From positions 1 to 64,000 of the forward strand of contig ML978142.1 in the NCBI GenBank assembly GCA_010015805.1: a stretch of DNA of 64,000 nucleotides. Reading direction: 5' to 3'. The DNA is from Rhizodiscina lignyota (taxonomy: Eukaryota; Ascomycota; Dothideomycetes; Aulographales; Rhizodiscinaceae). Positions 1 to 11,160 of this stretch are shown here, in pieces. A program made the position numbers and the translations under genes. The notes under the pieces are model-generated. The model did no database searches, was not told the origin of the DNA, and worked only from the letters and a program-made list of their open reading frames with translations. Position 1 is the stretch's first letter. Every line of letters begins with the position of its first letter.

Positions 1-369
1 GGTTGTTTTTGCTTCTTGGCTTTTGAAGCTCTTGAGCGCTGGAGTCAGCGGCTCTTGTGATACCACGAATTCTGCATGTAGTAATAGATTCTCTCGCTCG
101 TCTAGGAGGCCTCTTCCGCTCCGTTGCCGAGCGAATTAAAAAGTATTTGATTTTGTAAAATGAACTGAGGTTCAATTTCGCCAATTCCAAGCAGCCCTTT
201 GTTTCGCTTCAACTAGGGTGCAGCAGCGCGTCTACCCACAACGGACACTACCTCAAGCTACTTCTAGTATTAAATAACATTCATGATCGTTTATGGTTAG
301 GTGTATACCTTCGAAAGGGCTGTCCTGGTATCACTCCTGTCACAAAAGCCGGTCGCGGAGTGCCGTATC
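1..369. other. 3' flank, no gene seen
   Basis: Sequence downstream of the sphingomyelinase-like gene. The only open frames here are antisense extensions over that gene and start at non-ATG codons or have no family resemblance. I see no gene, repeat or RNA. Confidence 0.5.
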
Positions 370-2369
370 TCACAGCTCATCCCCGTACCTCCTCACCAAC
401 TTCCTCTTGAACCCGCTCATATCCGCTCGGATAGCCTTTGCTGTGCCCTCCCAAGCAGCCTGGTGGCAATCGTCAACTGCATGAGAGTAAAACTCCGCCT
501 CTCGCTTCGTGAAGTTCGCCGGCTCCTGAGCATTGACGGCATTGCCGATGCAATTGAACTGGCTCTGCGGGCTCCGGAGCTGGCAGATCTCCATGTATTT
601 GCAGTCGCCTGTGCACGGCGTGACGCCGAATCCACGCGTCTTGCGGGCGTTGTACGCCTGGAACTGCGCGTCGTCTTTCACGAAGACTTCGGTGACGTTG
701 TGCATGAAGGCGCCCGTCAGCTCGGCGGATGGGTCTGTGTATGGAGGGGAAACGAGCGGGCCGTAGGTCTCTTTGAAGCCGTAGTACTTCTCCCACTTTG
801 GCTCTTCCTGGAACGTGGCGAGAGACATGTTCGTAAAGTACGTGGTGTAGTCGAGGACGGACCAGGTTTCTGGATCGACAGAGTATACTCTGAACGTCGG
901 GTTCCCTGAAGTCGGAGTAAGTGCGTTGGTGATGTACGACACACCAACGGCGTTTGCTGCAGTCTGGTTGAGGTAATCGGTGTACGCAATCTCCCATTGG
1001 TCGTGGTGGGTGTGTCCGAAGAACTGTCCTGCAATGGTACCTTCGTAGCGCTGAATGATCTGATCGAAGTATTCAGAGTAGTCCCACAGCGCATCAACAC
1101 GGCCCATCGGTACGTGGCCGATGATGTAGACGCGCTCTTCGTTGTCTTCGGCTTTCTGCAGCTCCTCCACGAGCCAGGCAAATTGTCCATTTGGATCAAA
1201 CGGCATCTCGCGAAGATACATGAAGAAGTTGACTCGCATCCAGAACATCGTGTTCATCGAGATGATGCGCAGTTTGGTGTCTGGGCGTACGATGGAGTAA
1301 CGGCCGAAGTTCGTCTTGACTGTCTGCGCCGCCTCTTCTCCAATCCAGGGCTTCCAGTTTTCCGATATCGTGTTGTAGACCCACTGCCAGTCTCGAGTCA
1401 ACGGTAGACCTTCGAGCGGGAACTGGTCGACAGGATCCGTATCGTGGTTACCGAATGCGGGATAGACCTGGCCAAGCGTTGACTGTCGGAGATGGACGTC
1501 GTTCATATCATCGACGGCTTCTGCTTCGCTGAGCCACGTGGCGCCCTCAATCAGATCACCGGTAAACAGAGTAAATTCCTTATCTGGGACGATCTCGTTG
1601 ATAGCGGAGTACATGCTCTTTTCGAGTGAGAGCGGACTGTCGCAGTGGCTGTTGCCAAAAGGTCCTGCTGCATACTGAGTAAACTTAGGGCCGTCGATCG
1701 GATTGGTCACGCGACAGCAGATGCCATTGCCTGTTCAAGCCAAAATTTAGTGGGGCTCTTTATCATATTTCCGTTTGACCCTTACTGCAGTTGTAGTTGC
1801 TACCAACTACATATTCCAAGTCGACATGGACATCGGAGATGTGTACAACATTAATCGGCTTCTTTCCGCTTACTCGTGGGAGGCTTTTAGCGGGCTTTGG
1901 TTTCGGGAATGGTATCTTGTACGGTCGTACTGGAGGGAGGTCGCACTGGCTGAAGACGACGTTGCAAAAGATGGTCGATGTATGAGATGGGATATCCATG
2001 TTTGACAGGACGTATGCCAGAGGCACTGCATCTTGCAACTGGCGGCCATTACAACCATCGACAGTATCTCCCTGGAGAAATGAGTATATCTTCGTAGAGA
2101 CAGTCGAATCATCATACCTGAGCCTCCAGGCAAAGATCTTGCCACAACTTTGAGAACTCATCTAGACCTCGGCGAGCGACAGCCTGGAGCCAGAGAAGAA
2201 TGTCTTGGCAGTCCGAACATGTCTTCTTGTTGACGTCGTCGATCAGATGTTCGAGAGTAGCTGTAGCGTTGAACGGCTTCTGGAGAGTAATGCTGCTGGG
2301 TGCTGGTGACGCCACGGCAGCCAAGGAAACAGACCAAAGAACGAGAAGACTGGTAAGAAACTGCATCAT
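370..2369 (-). CDS. Secreted acid sphingomyelinase-like phosphodiesterase
   Basis: Three exons on the minus strand: 2369-2118, 2071-1786 and 1730-370, giving 632 aa; both introns (46 and 55 nt) have GT/AG ends and the phases fit. The protein has a signal peptide (residues 1-20, hydrophobic, ending AVA), a saposin-B-like segment with paired cysteines (C51, C54, C80) and a calcineurin-type metallophosphoesterase domain. Metal-binding motifs are visible: HISDVH near residue 161, TGDLIEG, GNHD, IGHVPMG and GHTHHD. The order saposin B then metallophosphoesterase is that of acid sphingomyelinases, which hydrolyse sphingomyelin-type lipids to ceramide; fungal members are secreted or vacuolar. The length is normal for the family. 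The first ATG is doubled (MM). The substrate in a fungus is inferred, not shown. Confidence 0.9.
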
Positions 2370-3550
2370 GAAGCTGGATGCCCTGTTCTTTCTTACAATG
2401 GAAAATTGAATTGGGGCGGCGAAGATTGCCTTATTATCTCCAATACTTACTTCTACTTGCCTTCCAACGGCCACCATTCGGAACATCCGAACGCATGCAT
2501 CCAGCGCTAGAAGAAATCCCACGCCTCGGAAATCCATCAATTGCCCCGAGACGATGGAAACGAGTAAGTTCACGAGGCATATCCAGCTATACAAGCCACA
2601 CGAGCATACACGTTGAGAACTGTGTGACAAAGGTAGTAATTCGCCGGCTCCATAATAGTGAGTCCATTACGCGATTTCATGGAGCCTGAGCGGCTGTAGA
2701 GCTTCCGAAGGGAGAAATGAGACGGGAAATAGTGATAAATTGATAAAATTTGGGACGAAGAATCCCAAGCGGGGAGATAATATAGGATGCAGACAGAAAA
2801 GTCCAGGTTTGGGACAAATGATTCAGGAACGTGTACACTATGACGAGCAGCGGTGAGAAATAGTGTGCTGATTCGACTTCGGAGCAGGAATTAGCTGCTC
2901 GACGAACCTTGAACGCCTAACTGGCTAAAAGGACAATTGAGGAAGTTGAAGATGGATCAGTCCAAGGTGTCTCATGCAGAAGAGGGACACGGGTGGAGAA
3001 CGCCACCGATGATTAGCTGCATGGTGGCTTAGGGTTAGGGCTCGTGGATCCTCCCCAGAAACCTGGACAAGGCGGATGCATATCTAAAGTACACGACGCC
3101 GAATTTGAGATGGGAGCGTGCCCATTTGTCGAAAATGGAAATATCGGGAGCCCGTTCTCAATTCCGATTATTCATAGTTGACGCATGAGGAAGTAAGCAG
3201 GCCTACCTTGGAAGATTTGCTTCTTATTATCACGGAACAGAGAGCCGATAGGTCTCATACGCTCACGAGAAGCGAGCTCCTTCGTAATATGCTTAGGCAG
3301 TATTTATTCAAAGTACAACGTTAAACGCACACGATCTGTATTGACTGCAAAGCGACGGCTCACTACTCTCCATGCATCCACGTATCCTGCTGCGGCCGCC
3401 GCTCGACCCATCTCACAGTAATACTTGATACTAGTACATCTCCCTTACCAACAGCCACATGCTTCTCGGTATAATATTCTAGTCACGCATAGCATTTGCT
3501 CTTCGACCCCTGGATCCTCTCCTGCGTGGAATGTGCTCAACCAAGTGGTC
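2370..3550. other. Intergenic region
   Basis: About 1.2 kb without a supportable gene. It carries the promoter of the sphingomyelinase-like gene at its left end. A short interstitial TTAGGG doublet lies at 3029-3040. The open frames here are short, start at non-ATG codons or lack protein-like composition. Confidence 0.5.
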
Positions 3551-4518
3551 CTAGTCGCCCTTGTTCGGTTTCGTTTTCCGTCTTGCTTCCTTCTGCCGAG
3601 CTAGTCTGTCCAGAAGTTTATCCCCCAAATCTTCAGCTTCTTCGATCTTTTGTTCCAACTCTCTGTTTTTAACCTCCGAAGCTTGGTGAAGAATCGCTCG
3701 TGTTTCTATATCAAAATCGTTTGCCGGCCAGAGAATTTGACGCACGAATCTCTCGTAGTTGCTGGAAAGTTTAGATGCCCAGCATCGTCCACGGTCGACG
3801 ATGATGTGGCACTCTCCATGGAAGGCATCCAGAGATACGAACTGCGCACGTAAGCTATGTTTGTAGAAGTGGGAGACGAAGAACCAACTGCGACGTCACT
3901 GAAACGGCTTAACTGGTGTCTGGCAAGATTCTCTGCTAAACGCGGTTGTTTTGCATGATACTTCACACGCCCGTTTTGCATCATTGTGAAGAAGGCCCGT
4001 TGGCTGCCCAAGCTCACAATGATTGGCAAGCCATATCTCCATCCTGTTTTAACAGAAAACCATCCCCGAACCTCGGTATTCAACTTCTCTGAAAGCTTCC
4101 AGTGGCAAATAGAGTCGTCATTCCAAGCGATGAAGGTATGTTTCGATTCACCAAAGACTACCCGTAAGTCCGGCTTGTCGTGGAAGTTGTTCTTCTTTCC
4201 GTAGACATACTCTCGAAGAGGAGGGGGAATCTTATTGCCGAAACTTTGCATAGCGGTTAGCTGAAGCAGATGGTAATCACGCAAGCCAATAACTTACCGG
4301 TGCACAATTTCACCATCTGGTTCGACCCACGCGAAATGCCAACAGTCAACTTCAGCTCCGAAGGCAGCCCGGTAAACTTTCCTCCCAGGGTGTTGATCCC
4401 ATTCATCGACAACGCGTCGGAGCCCCTTGGGGAGAGCATTTGAAATCAAACACTCTTGAGGCCCTCCAGCAAAGAGGAAGGTCTGCCCTGGGCCGAAGGC
4501 GAATATAGCGTTTTCCAT
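3551..4518 (-). CDS. Uncharacterised fungal protein, 288 aa
   Basis: Three exons: 4518-4298, 4243-3889 and 3841-3551. The 54-nt intron has a GTAAGT donor and a CTAAC branch site. The 47-nt intron has a weaker GTTGGT donor but keeps phase. The protein starts MENAIFAFGPGQTFLFAG and holds repeated short segments in which Trp/Phe-rich strands alternate with Gly turns (for example YGLPIIVSLG and GRVKYHA), which suggests a small beta-repeat fold. The C-terminal 60 residues form a charged, coiled-coil-prone Glu/Lys/Arg helix. N-termini of this kind recur in unannotated fungal proteins, but I know no function for them. No signal peptide or membrane segment is visible. Confidence 0.7.
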
Positions 4519-5208
4519 GTCTGATGGTTGCGGTGGATGTCAAGTTTGTGATTTGAAAGAGGGCGTGCGAAGTTGATGAGGAGCTGGCGTTGGCTAGGAG
4601 ATAAGGTTTGAAGATTGGCGTGTTCCAATATGACATCAGGCGCGCACTACCACGGAACGGAAAATGCGAATCCAAGTGGAGTGTTAGGCTGCTCGGGGAA
4701 TTGCATCGGCCTCTGTTCAAAATCGAATTGTCGTGCCTTGTGGGCATTCAGTGATCCAGGGTTTCACATACTACTACGCGGTCATTAGCTATCCAGTGCA
4801 GGAGACTTTAAGTGAAAACATACCAACGAAGTCGGATGAAGAGGGCTGGCAAGCTCATCCGTGTCGTTGTACCGCTCGATGCGTTGCAGTTTGGAAGACC
4901 TGCGCCGCTTGACTACGTGTTTAACCTGTCCTACCTAGTTCGTCCTCATTCGGTTGCAAGCATCGATCCTGCTTTTTCCCTATACGGTCTTGCAGGTGTT
5001 GTTGAATGTTTGTGATATTCTTCCTTTGCCGTCGATGGCCCTTTTGGAATCCCCCAATGACTGGAGATTGAAGTGGTCATCAATTGTCGAAGATCCTGGT
5101 CACGATATTGCAATGGGAAGATTGATCTAAAATGATCGCGGTGCCCAGAAGAGTTATCCACATCGAGCAAGGGTAAAGAATCCCTTCGTTTCCATTCCAA
5201 CTTTACTA
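4519..5208. other. Intergenic region
   Basis: Contains the promoter of the 288-aa protein gene on the right of that gene and the 3' flank of the GH47-like gene. Open frames at 4403-4747 and 4946-5251 look like chance frames. Confidence 0.5.
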
Positions 5209-6885
5209 TCATCCTCTTCGTAAGGGGTATCCTCCAGTTGTAAAAATCCATCTATCCAAGCTCATGACATCCGTATCAGCAAATATTAGCCAAAGCCACT
5301 TCAACGTCTCCAAAACCATTCCTCCGTCCACATCGTCGGCCCAGTTTGCCCTTCCAGCATATCCTTCCATAACATCACTGAGCCCAGCGTATCCAAATGG
5401 GGTCTTGCAATCCCGATCAAATGCATTGAATGCATCCCATGCCCAATCTCGATAACGCTGCTCTCCCGTCACACGAAACGCGTGGAAAAGGCTTGCGAAA
5501 TAGTTGGGTTGAAACTTGTATGATGAGTCCGATACCCAATAGGAGTGTTCATTCAGTTCAGTGCTCGAGCGGTTCGTCGTTGGCCCGAATGTGCCATTTC
5601 GAGACACCGACATGGGCTGCCATGACCATCGATCCGCACCGAGGTTACAGGATGAAGAGGTATAGACATAGCGACAGCCCTCCAGAATCGCTTGTCCGAG
5701 AGGGAAAAGATCCGGTCTCTCCATGAATCTGGCCCCTAAGATGATGACGCCAGCCGCCGAACAAGCTTCTTGCGACATTTCATTCAGATACCACTCGCTG
5801 TCCCACTTTCCAAGATACATATGTTGTGTGAGATGATTATCTGCAGGAAGGGACCGACTGGTGAGGTTATGCCGGACTGCATATGCAGATTGCAACCAGC
5901 GACGCTGATATGTAGGGGCAAGCTTGTCCTTGGGAGCAAACATGACGGCCTTGAGGAGAGTCTCGTAGAAATCGCCATGACCAGCATCCCAATGTCGCTG
6001 GAGACGTTCTGGCTCGGCGCTAAATATGTCGAATGGGCCAGCGATCAATCCTGGGAAGGGTTCGACGAACTTGTCCCAGATAAGAGGAGCCCAAGCCTGG
6101 ATGGCGCGCATGTAGTACTCCGTATTACCAGACAAGCGAGTCAAGCCAGCAAGCTCCAAGATCGTGGCCGCATCGGACGGTTCAATCGAATATTCCTGGG
6201 GACGTGGCTTCATATCACTGTCGAAACTGGCGGGACGAGGCATGCCATCGCCGGTTAGAAAGTCAACCCTCGGGAAGGGCAGTCCAGCCGTGGTTGCGTA
6301 CGCTGGAAGGAGCTTATTCGCCAGAATCACCGCCTTGTCCATGATCTTCTCTCTCTCGGCGGCCGTTATGTTGCCCTCTGCGACAACTTCTGTATCCGCC
6401 AATTCCAAAAGCGAAACCAGGGACCCAAGGTATCTCTTTGTCGCAATAGCAGGATCTACCAACACCTGCGTTCTTGAGAAGTCGATTCGCTCCACAATAT
6501 GATCCAAGCAAAGCGCAAACTCTTCCCAAAGCCCCATGACTGCAAGACTCGGTGCTGCCTCTAGAATGTATCCGCCCCATCCGTAGCTTGAGTTCGCGGG
6601 CCTCCCAGAAACTGGCCGTATATCATCGTACCCCCAGGCCTTGACCCTATAACCATGGAATGAATGTTTCATTGCCTCCTCCACCCTCTTCAACCGTGCC
6701 ACATCCGCACGAGCTGTGTCGCCCTGCCATGTCTCGTTCTGCACTTTTGGCCCTGATGGTTTTGACGTGCGCTCGAGCTTCAAGGGCGGATCGTAGAAGG
6801 ATGAGTACAAGAGGTAAAAGACGACGATAAAGGTAACGCTGAAGAGCTTGAAGGCGGTATCGGGATTGCGGCGGAAGGGGAGCAT
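5209..6885 (-). CDS. GH47 alpha-mannosidase-like protein, probable pseudoenzyme
   Basis: Single-exon gene, 558 aa. It is a type II membrane protein with a short cytoplasmic N-terminus, a transmembrane anchor at about residues 12-31 and a lumenal GH47 (class I alpha-1,2-mannosidase) domain. Family landmarks are recognisable: WGYDDIRP (84-91), GWGGYILEAAPSLAVMGLWEE (102-122), RYLGSLVS (151-158), GDFYETLLK (304-312) and ETLKWLWLIF (526-535). Key positions differ from active members. The RPE catalytic motif is QPN (459-461), the NTEAHP calcium-binding end is TTGGYP (549-554), the acidic residue in the FE..IR motif is not conserved, and the HL.CF histidine is Gln. The acid in GD(F/S)YE is kept at D305. 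The fold therefore seems conserved but hydrolysis of Man9-type glycans is doubtful. A lectin-like or quality-control role is a guess. Confidence 0.85.
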   Translation of the reverse strand: MLPFRRNPDTAFKLFSVTFIVVFYLLYSSFYDPPLKLERTSKPSGPKVQNETWQGDTARADVARLKRVEEAMKHSFHGYRVKAWGYDDIRPVSGRPANSSYGWGGYILEAAPSLAVMGLWEEFALCLDHIVERIDFSRTQVLVDPAIATKRYLGSLVSLLELADTEVVAEGNITAAEREKIMDKAVILANKLLPAYATTAGLPFPRVDFLTGDGMPRPASFDSDMKPRPQEYSIEPSDAATILELAGLTRLSGNTEYYMRAIQAWAPLIWDKFVEPFPGLIAGPFDIFSAEPERLQRHWDAGHGDFYETLLKAVMFAPKDKLAPTYQRRWLQSAYAVRHNLTSRSLPADNHLTQHMYLGKWDSEWYLNEMSQEACSAAGVIILGARFMERPDLFPLGQAILEGCRYVYTSSSCNLGADRWSWQPMSVSRNGTFGPTTNRSSTELNEHSYWVSDSSYKFQPNYFASLFHAFRVTGEQRYRDWAWDAFNAFDRDCKTPFGYAGLSDVMEGYAGRANWADDVDGGMVLETLKWLWLIFADTDVMSLDRWIFTTGGYPLRRG

Positions 6886-7249
6886 TTCAGCTCTGTCGAG
6901 ATGGCCCGGAGGATTGCATGGAGAGGTGATGATCAGGGCGCCGTCGAGCGTAATATTGCATCGATGCGGTCGAGGGTGGAGGATCGGAGAAGGTGTAGAG
7001 TTTTTGTAGTCAATCAGGAAAATCTAACGAACACGACAAGCGACATTGCGATGGCGGTCGTCTTTGCAGGAGACTGCATACGTACGTGTGGAGAACAGGG
7101 TCGCTTGGGGAAGGTGTGTGGGTCAAATTGGCGGCGATCACCCGAGCCTCAATCTCACCTCTCATGTTCTGTACTTTGTTTCGACAGCCTCAGCTCAGTC
7201 CACCGTTAATACGCCCGAATTTCAATCGAAATCTATTGACAGAGCTACA
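6886..7249. promoter_or_regulatory. Divergent promoter region
   Basis: 364 bp between the GH47-like gene on the minus strand and the small membrane-protein gene on the plus strand. It must hold both promoters. I could not identify a specific operator; short open frames here have no family resemblance. Confidence 0.4.
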
Positions 7250-7510
7250 ATGTCGCTGTGGCAGTGGGTTATACTGCTCCCCGACACCCATATGTGCACC
7301 CCTACTGACAAAACTTGCTGAAGATCATACCGCGGCCTCTCGTCACGAACGCGCATTTTCATTGGAGCTGGGATAATGGCATATGCTACCTTCGCACTAT
7401 ATGCCTCCGACAAAGCCGAGGAGGTCTTCAAGTTGACTCCGACGCAAGAAGACAAAGACCGTTTGAACCAAACCCTCCCGAAGTTCCGTGTGGTTGACAA
7501 GAAAGACTGA
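7250..7510 (+). CDS. Small single-pass membrane protein, 66 aa
   Basis: Two exons, 7250-7263 (14 nt) and 7324-7510, split by a 60-nt intron with a GTGGGT donor, a CTGAC branch site and an AAG acceptor. The protein begins MSLWQSYRGLSSRTRIFIG, has one hydrophobic segment (about residues 16-32), then a charged tail with a TPTQEDKDRL stretch and ends VVDKKD. This layout (basic amphipathic start, one membrane span, charged C-terminus) is typical of small mitochondrial inner-membrane or assembly proteins of fungi. I recall similar unannotated fungal proteins starting MSLWQSYR but no function. The short first exon hides it from simple open-frame searches. Confidence 0.7.
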
Positions 7511-7669
7511 ATCGCTCCGTCAACCAACCCGCCACATGGGCGCAGCAACGAAGACAAATGAACTGGATTATCCATGAAAGTTTCGAAGCCAGAGGACAAG
7601 CTATGCCTCAAGGATTGTGCAGAGTATGGACAACCGGTGGGAGTCCCTCAAGTATTGACGGCCTGTCCT

Positions 7670-9156
7670 TCATAAGTAGTGGGGGATTCGAGAGAAAGAG
7701 GACCAGGAGAAGAAGTATACCGGGATGACAGAACCAGAGGACGCTTGCGCATTATTAGACGGAGGAGCATCCTTACAATGAGCGCAGTCAGCGCTGCAGT
7801 AACCGCCTTTGCGACAGAGTTTCCATGCTCCAGCTGTGGCCGCCCTTTCCGCCGCTCTCTTCTTCGCACGTTTTGCGGCACCATTTGCTACGATACTGTC
7901 CTCGATAGCGCGTGTGAGGACTGTTGAAAAGTCGTTATCGTACTCAACGAATTCCAGATACACCCATCGTAATCGAAACCCAAGAGGAGTATCACTCTTG
8001 TCCTGGCAAATCTCATTAGTATTGAGATATCTATTAATCAAGTGCCTCTTACCTTGAAGAATTCATCTTTGATGTCATTCTCACTCAGTCTCAAGTAGAG
8101 CTCATCCTCCCATGGGACGTCCCTGGGATTGGCTCTCTGCGCGGCCGCAAGCCGCCTCGACACGATTGCTTCGCGGATGGCTCCATCGTACTCCTCACGT
8201 TGGTATCGGTACTTGAATATTTTCCAGGAGAGGAATTCTCGATGATGTGGTGCCACCTCTGCATCTATGTCGCTTCTGCTCAACCTCTCTTCGTCGCGAA
8301 CGAAAATGCGATAATGGCCATAGTACTCGTAGATGCAGGAGGCCTTTTCGACAAGTAGTGCAATCCGCTCGCTCGGAAATTCAGTGCGTTGCCCTTCTCT
8401 GGACATTTCGAGAAACGCGCCATGTGACGGCAAGATAGTAGGATGTGATGGACTCCAAGACTCTACTTTCGAGTGGATGATTGCGAACGGCGGCAAACGA
8501 GTCGAAAATTCACCCTTCGGCCACCAAATACCAGGCACCTGAGGCTTGAGGTACCGAGTCCTTCCCGTGCCTCTCGGGGGTCCACGCTCTGTCCAGAGCT
8601 CACGCAAGCCTTCAATATAGAAAGAGTGTTCGCTTGGCAAAGCTCCAACGGTTTCAACGCCCGGCGGCTTGTCCAGTCTGCGTATTCCAACAGGGCAGCG
8701 AACGTTGTGGTTAGCTTGATCGTCCATGGGCATGGGGCCAAACAGAGCGTTCTCTGGCATGGCTAAGAGAACACGCGGCTTCTTTTCTGGCTGGCCGAAA
8801 GAAGTCCTTACTTGCGCAAAGTCTTCGCTGTACAGGTACTTAGAGTCGGCGTCCAAGTCGTAAAGATCAAGGCCCTGAAATGCTGGATAGCGCGTGGGCT
8901 GACGTTGGTTTCCATGATCCTCTACCTCTGTCTTTGGCTCCTGTATGGCCTCTCTTGGACGTCGAACAAATCCATCCATGCGTGACTCTGGTAGTACTGT
9001 CGAAGTATCTTCTCCAAGCCGGCCATCCCCACCACTTGCGAGATGGAGGCCTTCCATCTGCGACTCTAGCAGCATCGCCGAGAGATCATCTCCGTACACA
9101 TCATCTAGTATAGTAGCGAATTCGAAGTCGTCGCATGGCGGGTTTGAGGACGCCAT
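7670..9156 (-). CDS. Uncharacterised fungal protein, about 478 aa
   Basis: Two exons, 9156-8053 and 8002-7670, joined in phase 0 across a 50-nt intron (GTAAGA donor, ACTAATG branch site, CCAG acceptor). The N-terminal third is acidic and probably disordered. The middle and C-terminal parts are mixed alpha/beta with many aromatic residues (WPKGEFSTRLPPFAIIHSK, SWKIFKYRYQREEYDGAI). Near the end is an Ala/Arg/Lys-rich helix that could act as a nuclear signal. No enzyme motif, signal peptide or membrane segment is seen, and I do not recognise the family. The last 40 residues are less protein-like, so the true end may differ. Confidence 0.7.
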
Positions 9157-11160
9157 GGTGGCGTGGCGTGGTTGGAGATTGATTTACGGGAAAAACACTC
9201 CGAGCAAATGGTAAACAAAAAGAGTATCTTGCGCGATTGGAAGACCGGCAACGAGGGTGAAAAGAAGCAGGTTGCCTCGAGAACGCCTTGTGCTCAGCCT
9301 CTCGCGGTTTTGAGAAGAATCTTGAGATTCAATTACTCAAAATCGAGTGTGGTGTTGGAGGGAGAGAGGCGCGAGGGGGTTGAAAGCGAAGTACTTGTGT
9401 TCCGCGGCGGCAAGATCCATGCCCAAGGCAACCATCTTTTCACTTGATGAAAGCAAAACGTCAAGGTTTGAACAAGTGAATTGCTTCAGAAAACGTCGAC
9501 TGCCAAGCCACCATCCGCTGCATTCTCGAGACATGTTCGGTCTTCCTTCAAAAGGTTGAATAAGCCTACACCGTTTGCGGCCTCTTAACATCATAACGCG
9601 ATGTCGGTGGAGGAGGTGGTTTGAGACGATCGACGCGAAGCCATTTCATTCACGGTTTGTGGTCATTTGCTTCTCCTCGCTCCACGGATTAATGTAAAGA
9701 AACAAGTGCCACTCTGCCATTTCACTCTCCCTTGGAAGTCGACGGTTACTGCCCGATGCCCGGCCCTCGTATTCTGAGCTGACTTGATAGCAACAGAAAA
9801 AGTGAAGATATTGGAGCAATATCAATGATCCAAAGAGAGACAACTTCAAATATTTAAGGTAAAAATCAAGCTTAGCAACCGCGGAAGCGACGTTTAAAGT
9901 TGTTACGTTCGAACATGCTAGAATGCCGTAGGCAGCGGCCTGTCATTCTGGCGCAGAGAATGGGTGACGAATAGCAAGAGGGATAATTGACGTTCAATTA
10001 AATACGGCAGCGAAGGTAGCAGCCTTTCGTAGGGTCTCTAAAAGTCGTCTTTGGTGCCAATCCATAGAACTTGGTTTATCCACTACACGGTATACACGCT
10101 TTTGAACAAGCGATGGAGGTTGTGTTTGATATCACATAGGAGGTTAAGCATCCTTTACGCAACGAGCGTTGTAGCATTTGCTTCTTGATCATGTAGATCT
10201 TCTCTTCCCCGGCATTGAGGAGAGGGTTAGAGCTGAAGCCGCCTTACGGAGACATTGAGCTTGGAGAATCATTAGTTGTACTTCGGTCCGGCTTCGCAGC
10301 AATTTTATGCTGATGTTTACGGAATTGATAAGGTAACACCGTCTGTAGTTTGTGGTGATCAGGATCAGCTGTCGGAAATGAGCTCGGCGACTTTCGAAAA
10401 GTGGCTTGCTTTCCACACACCTCTCGTGCGGCTGCGCAAAATCTTGCAGAGACACCATCCATCCAACTCCACGCAGCCATCGTTGTTGTGTTGTACAGCT
10501 CGGGCAGTGCAACGATCATCGCCAACCTAGACAAGTTTATGGCGAAACCGGCGACATCCAAGTTAGTCGTCGAGTACCGACACATTGGGACGCGATTTTT
10601 CGACTCAGGGGCTGCGATCAACGTTCATTTCGGCGACCAATCTCTCAACGTCAACAAGATACACTTTCTGTCTTCCACAGTGATCGAAGATAATTAAAGA
10701 TATTGCTTCGCACTGACACTTCTGGACCAGAGCATATCCATTTCGAGAGACGTTGATGCTCCAAGTCGGGTGTCTTCGCCTCGTGCTTGCCTTATCGAAG
10801 CCACGAGGATGGTGTCACAGCACATTCCGTACGAAATGCGGTTTCACAGACGGAGCTATCATCGTGACATGGACTCATCTGCAGCCAGTATGGAGCTGGA
10901 CATGGCTTAAGTCAGGAGTTTTTCAGACGCCACAGCTGATCTGGACCGTTCTCTAATCTTGAGATCGATATCATACTGCACTAGCGCCGGCGTCGGCTCC
11001 TCCACAAAGCTTAGCAAAGCTTGTTGATCCATGTAGTCAAACGCTTTCTTGAGCTGTTCCTTCTCTCTTTTGCTGCTTGTGTCGCCTTTTTTATTTTCCT
11101 CCACTATTCCTCGTGTCATTTGATTTCAGTCTTCTCGGCCAACGTTGTGCATCGGCAGAC
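9157..11160. other. Long intergenic region
   Basis: About 2 kb with no secure gene. Open frames at 9337-9594 and 9646-9849 on the minus strand begin at non-ATG codons. A short BTB-like frame is listed separately at 10539-10697. The region 9640-10150 is AT-rich with no obvious repeat unit. Confidence 0.5.
10539..10697 (+). other. Possible BTB/POZ fragment, 52 codons
   Basis: An ATG-started frame whose middle (TRFFDSGAAINVHFGDQSLN then VNKIHFLSS) resembles the start of BTB domains, where an SGxxSDxxxxxGxxxFxVHKxxLxxxS pattern is usual. It stops after this point and no following exon is evident. It may be a gene relic or chance. Confidence 0.2.

Noticed and set aside
3029-3040. TTAGGG doublet as telomere sequence
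   Set aside because: Only two copies, inside ordinary sequence; most likely chance.
7222-7611. Minus-strand frame of 129 codons
   Set aside because: Antisense to the better supported 66-aa gene and its intron.
9646-9849. Signal-peptide-like small secreted protein
   Set aside because: The frame starts at TTG, has no ATG, and the rest is low in protein character.
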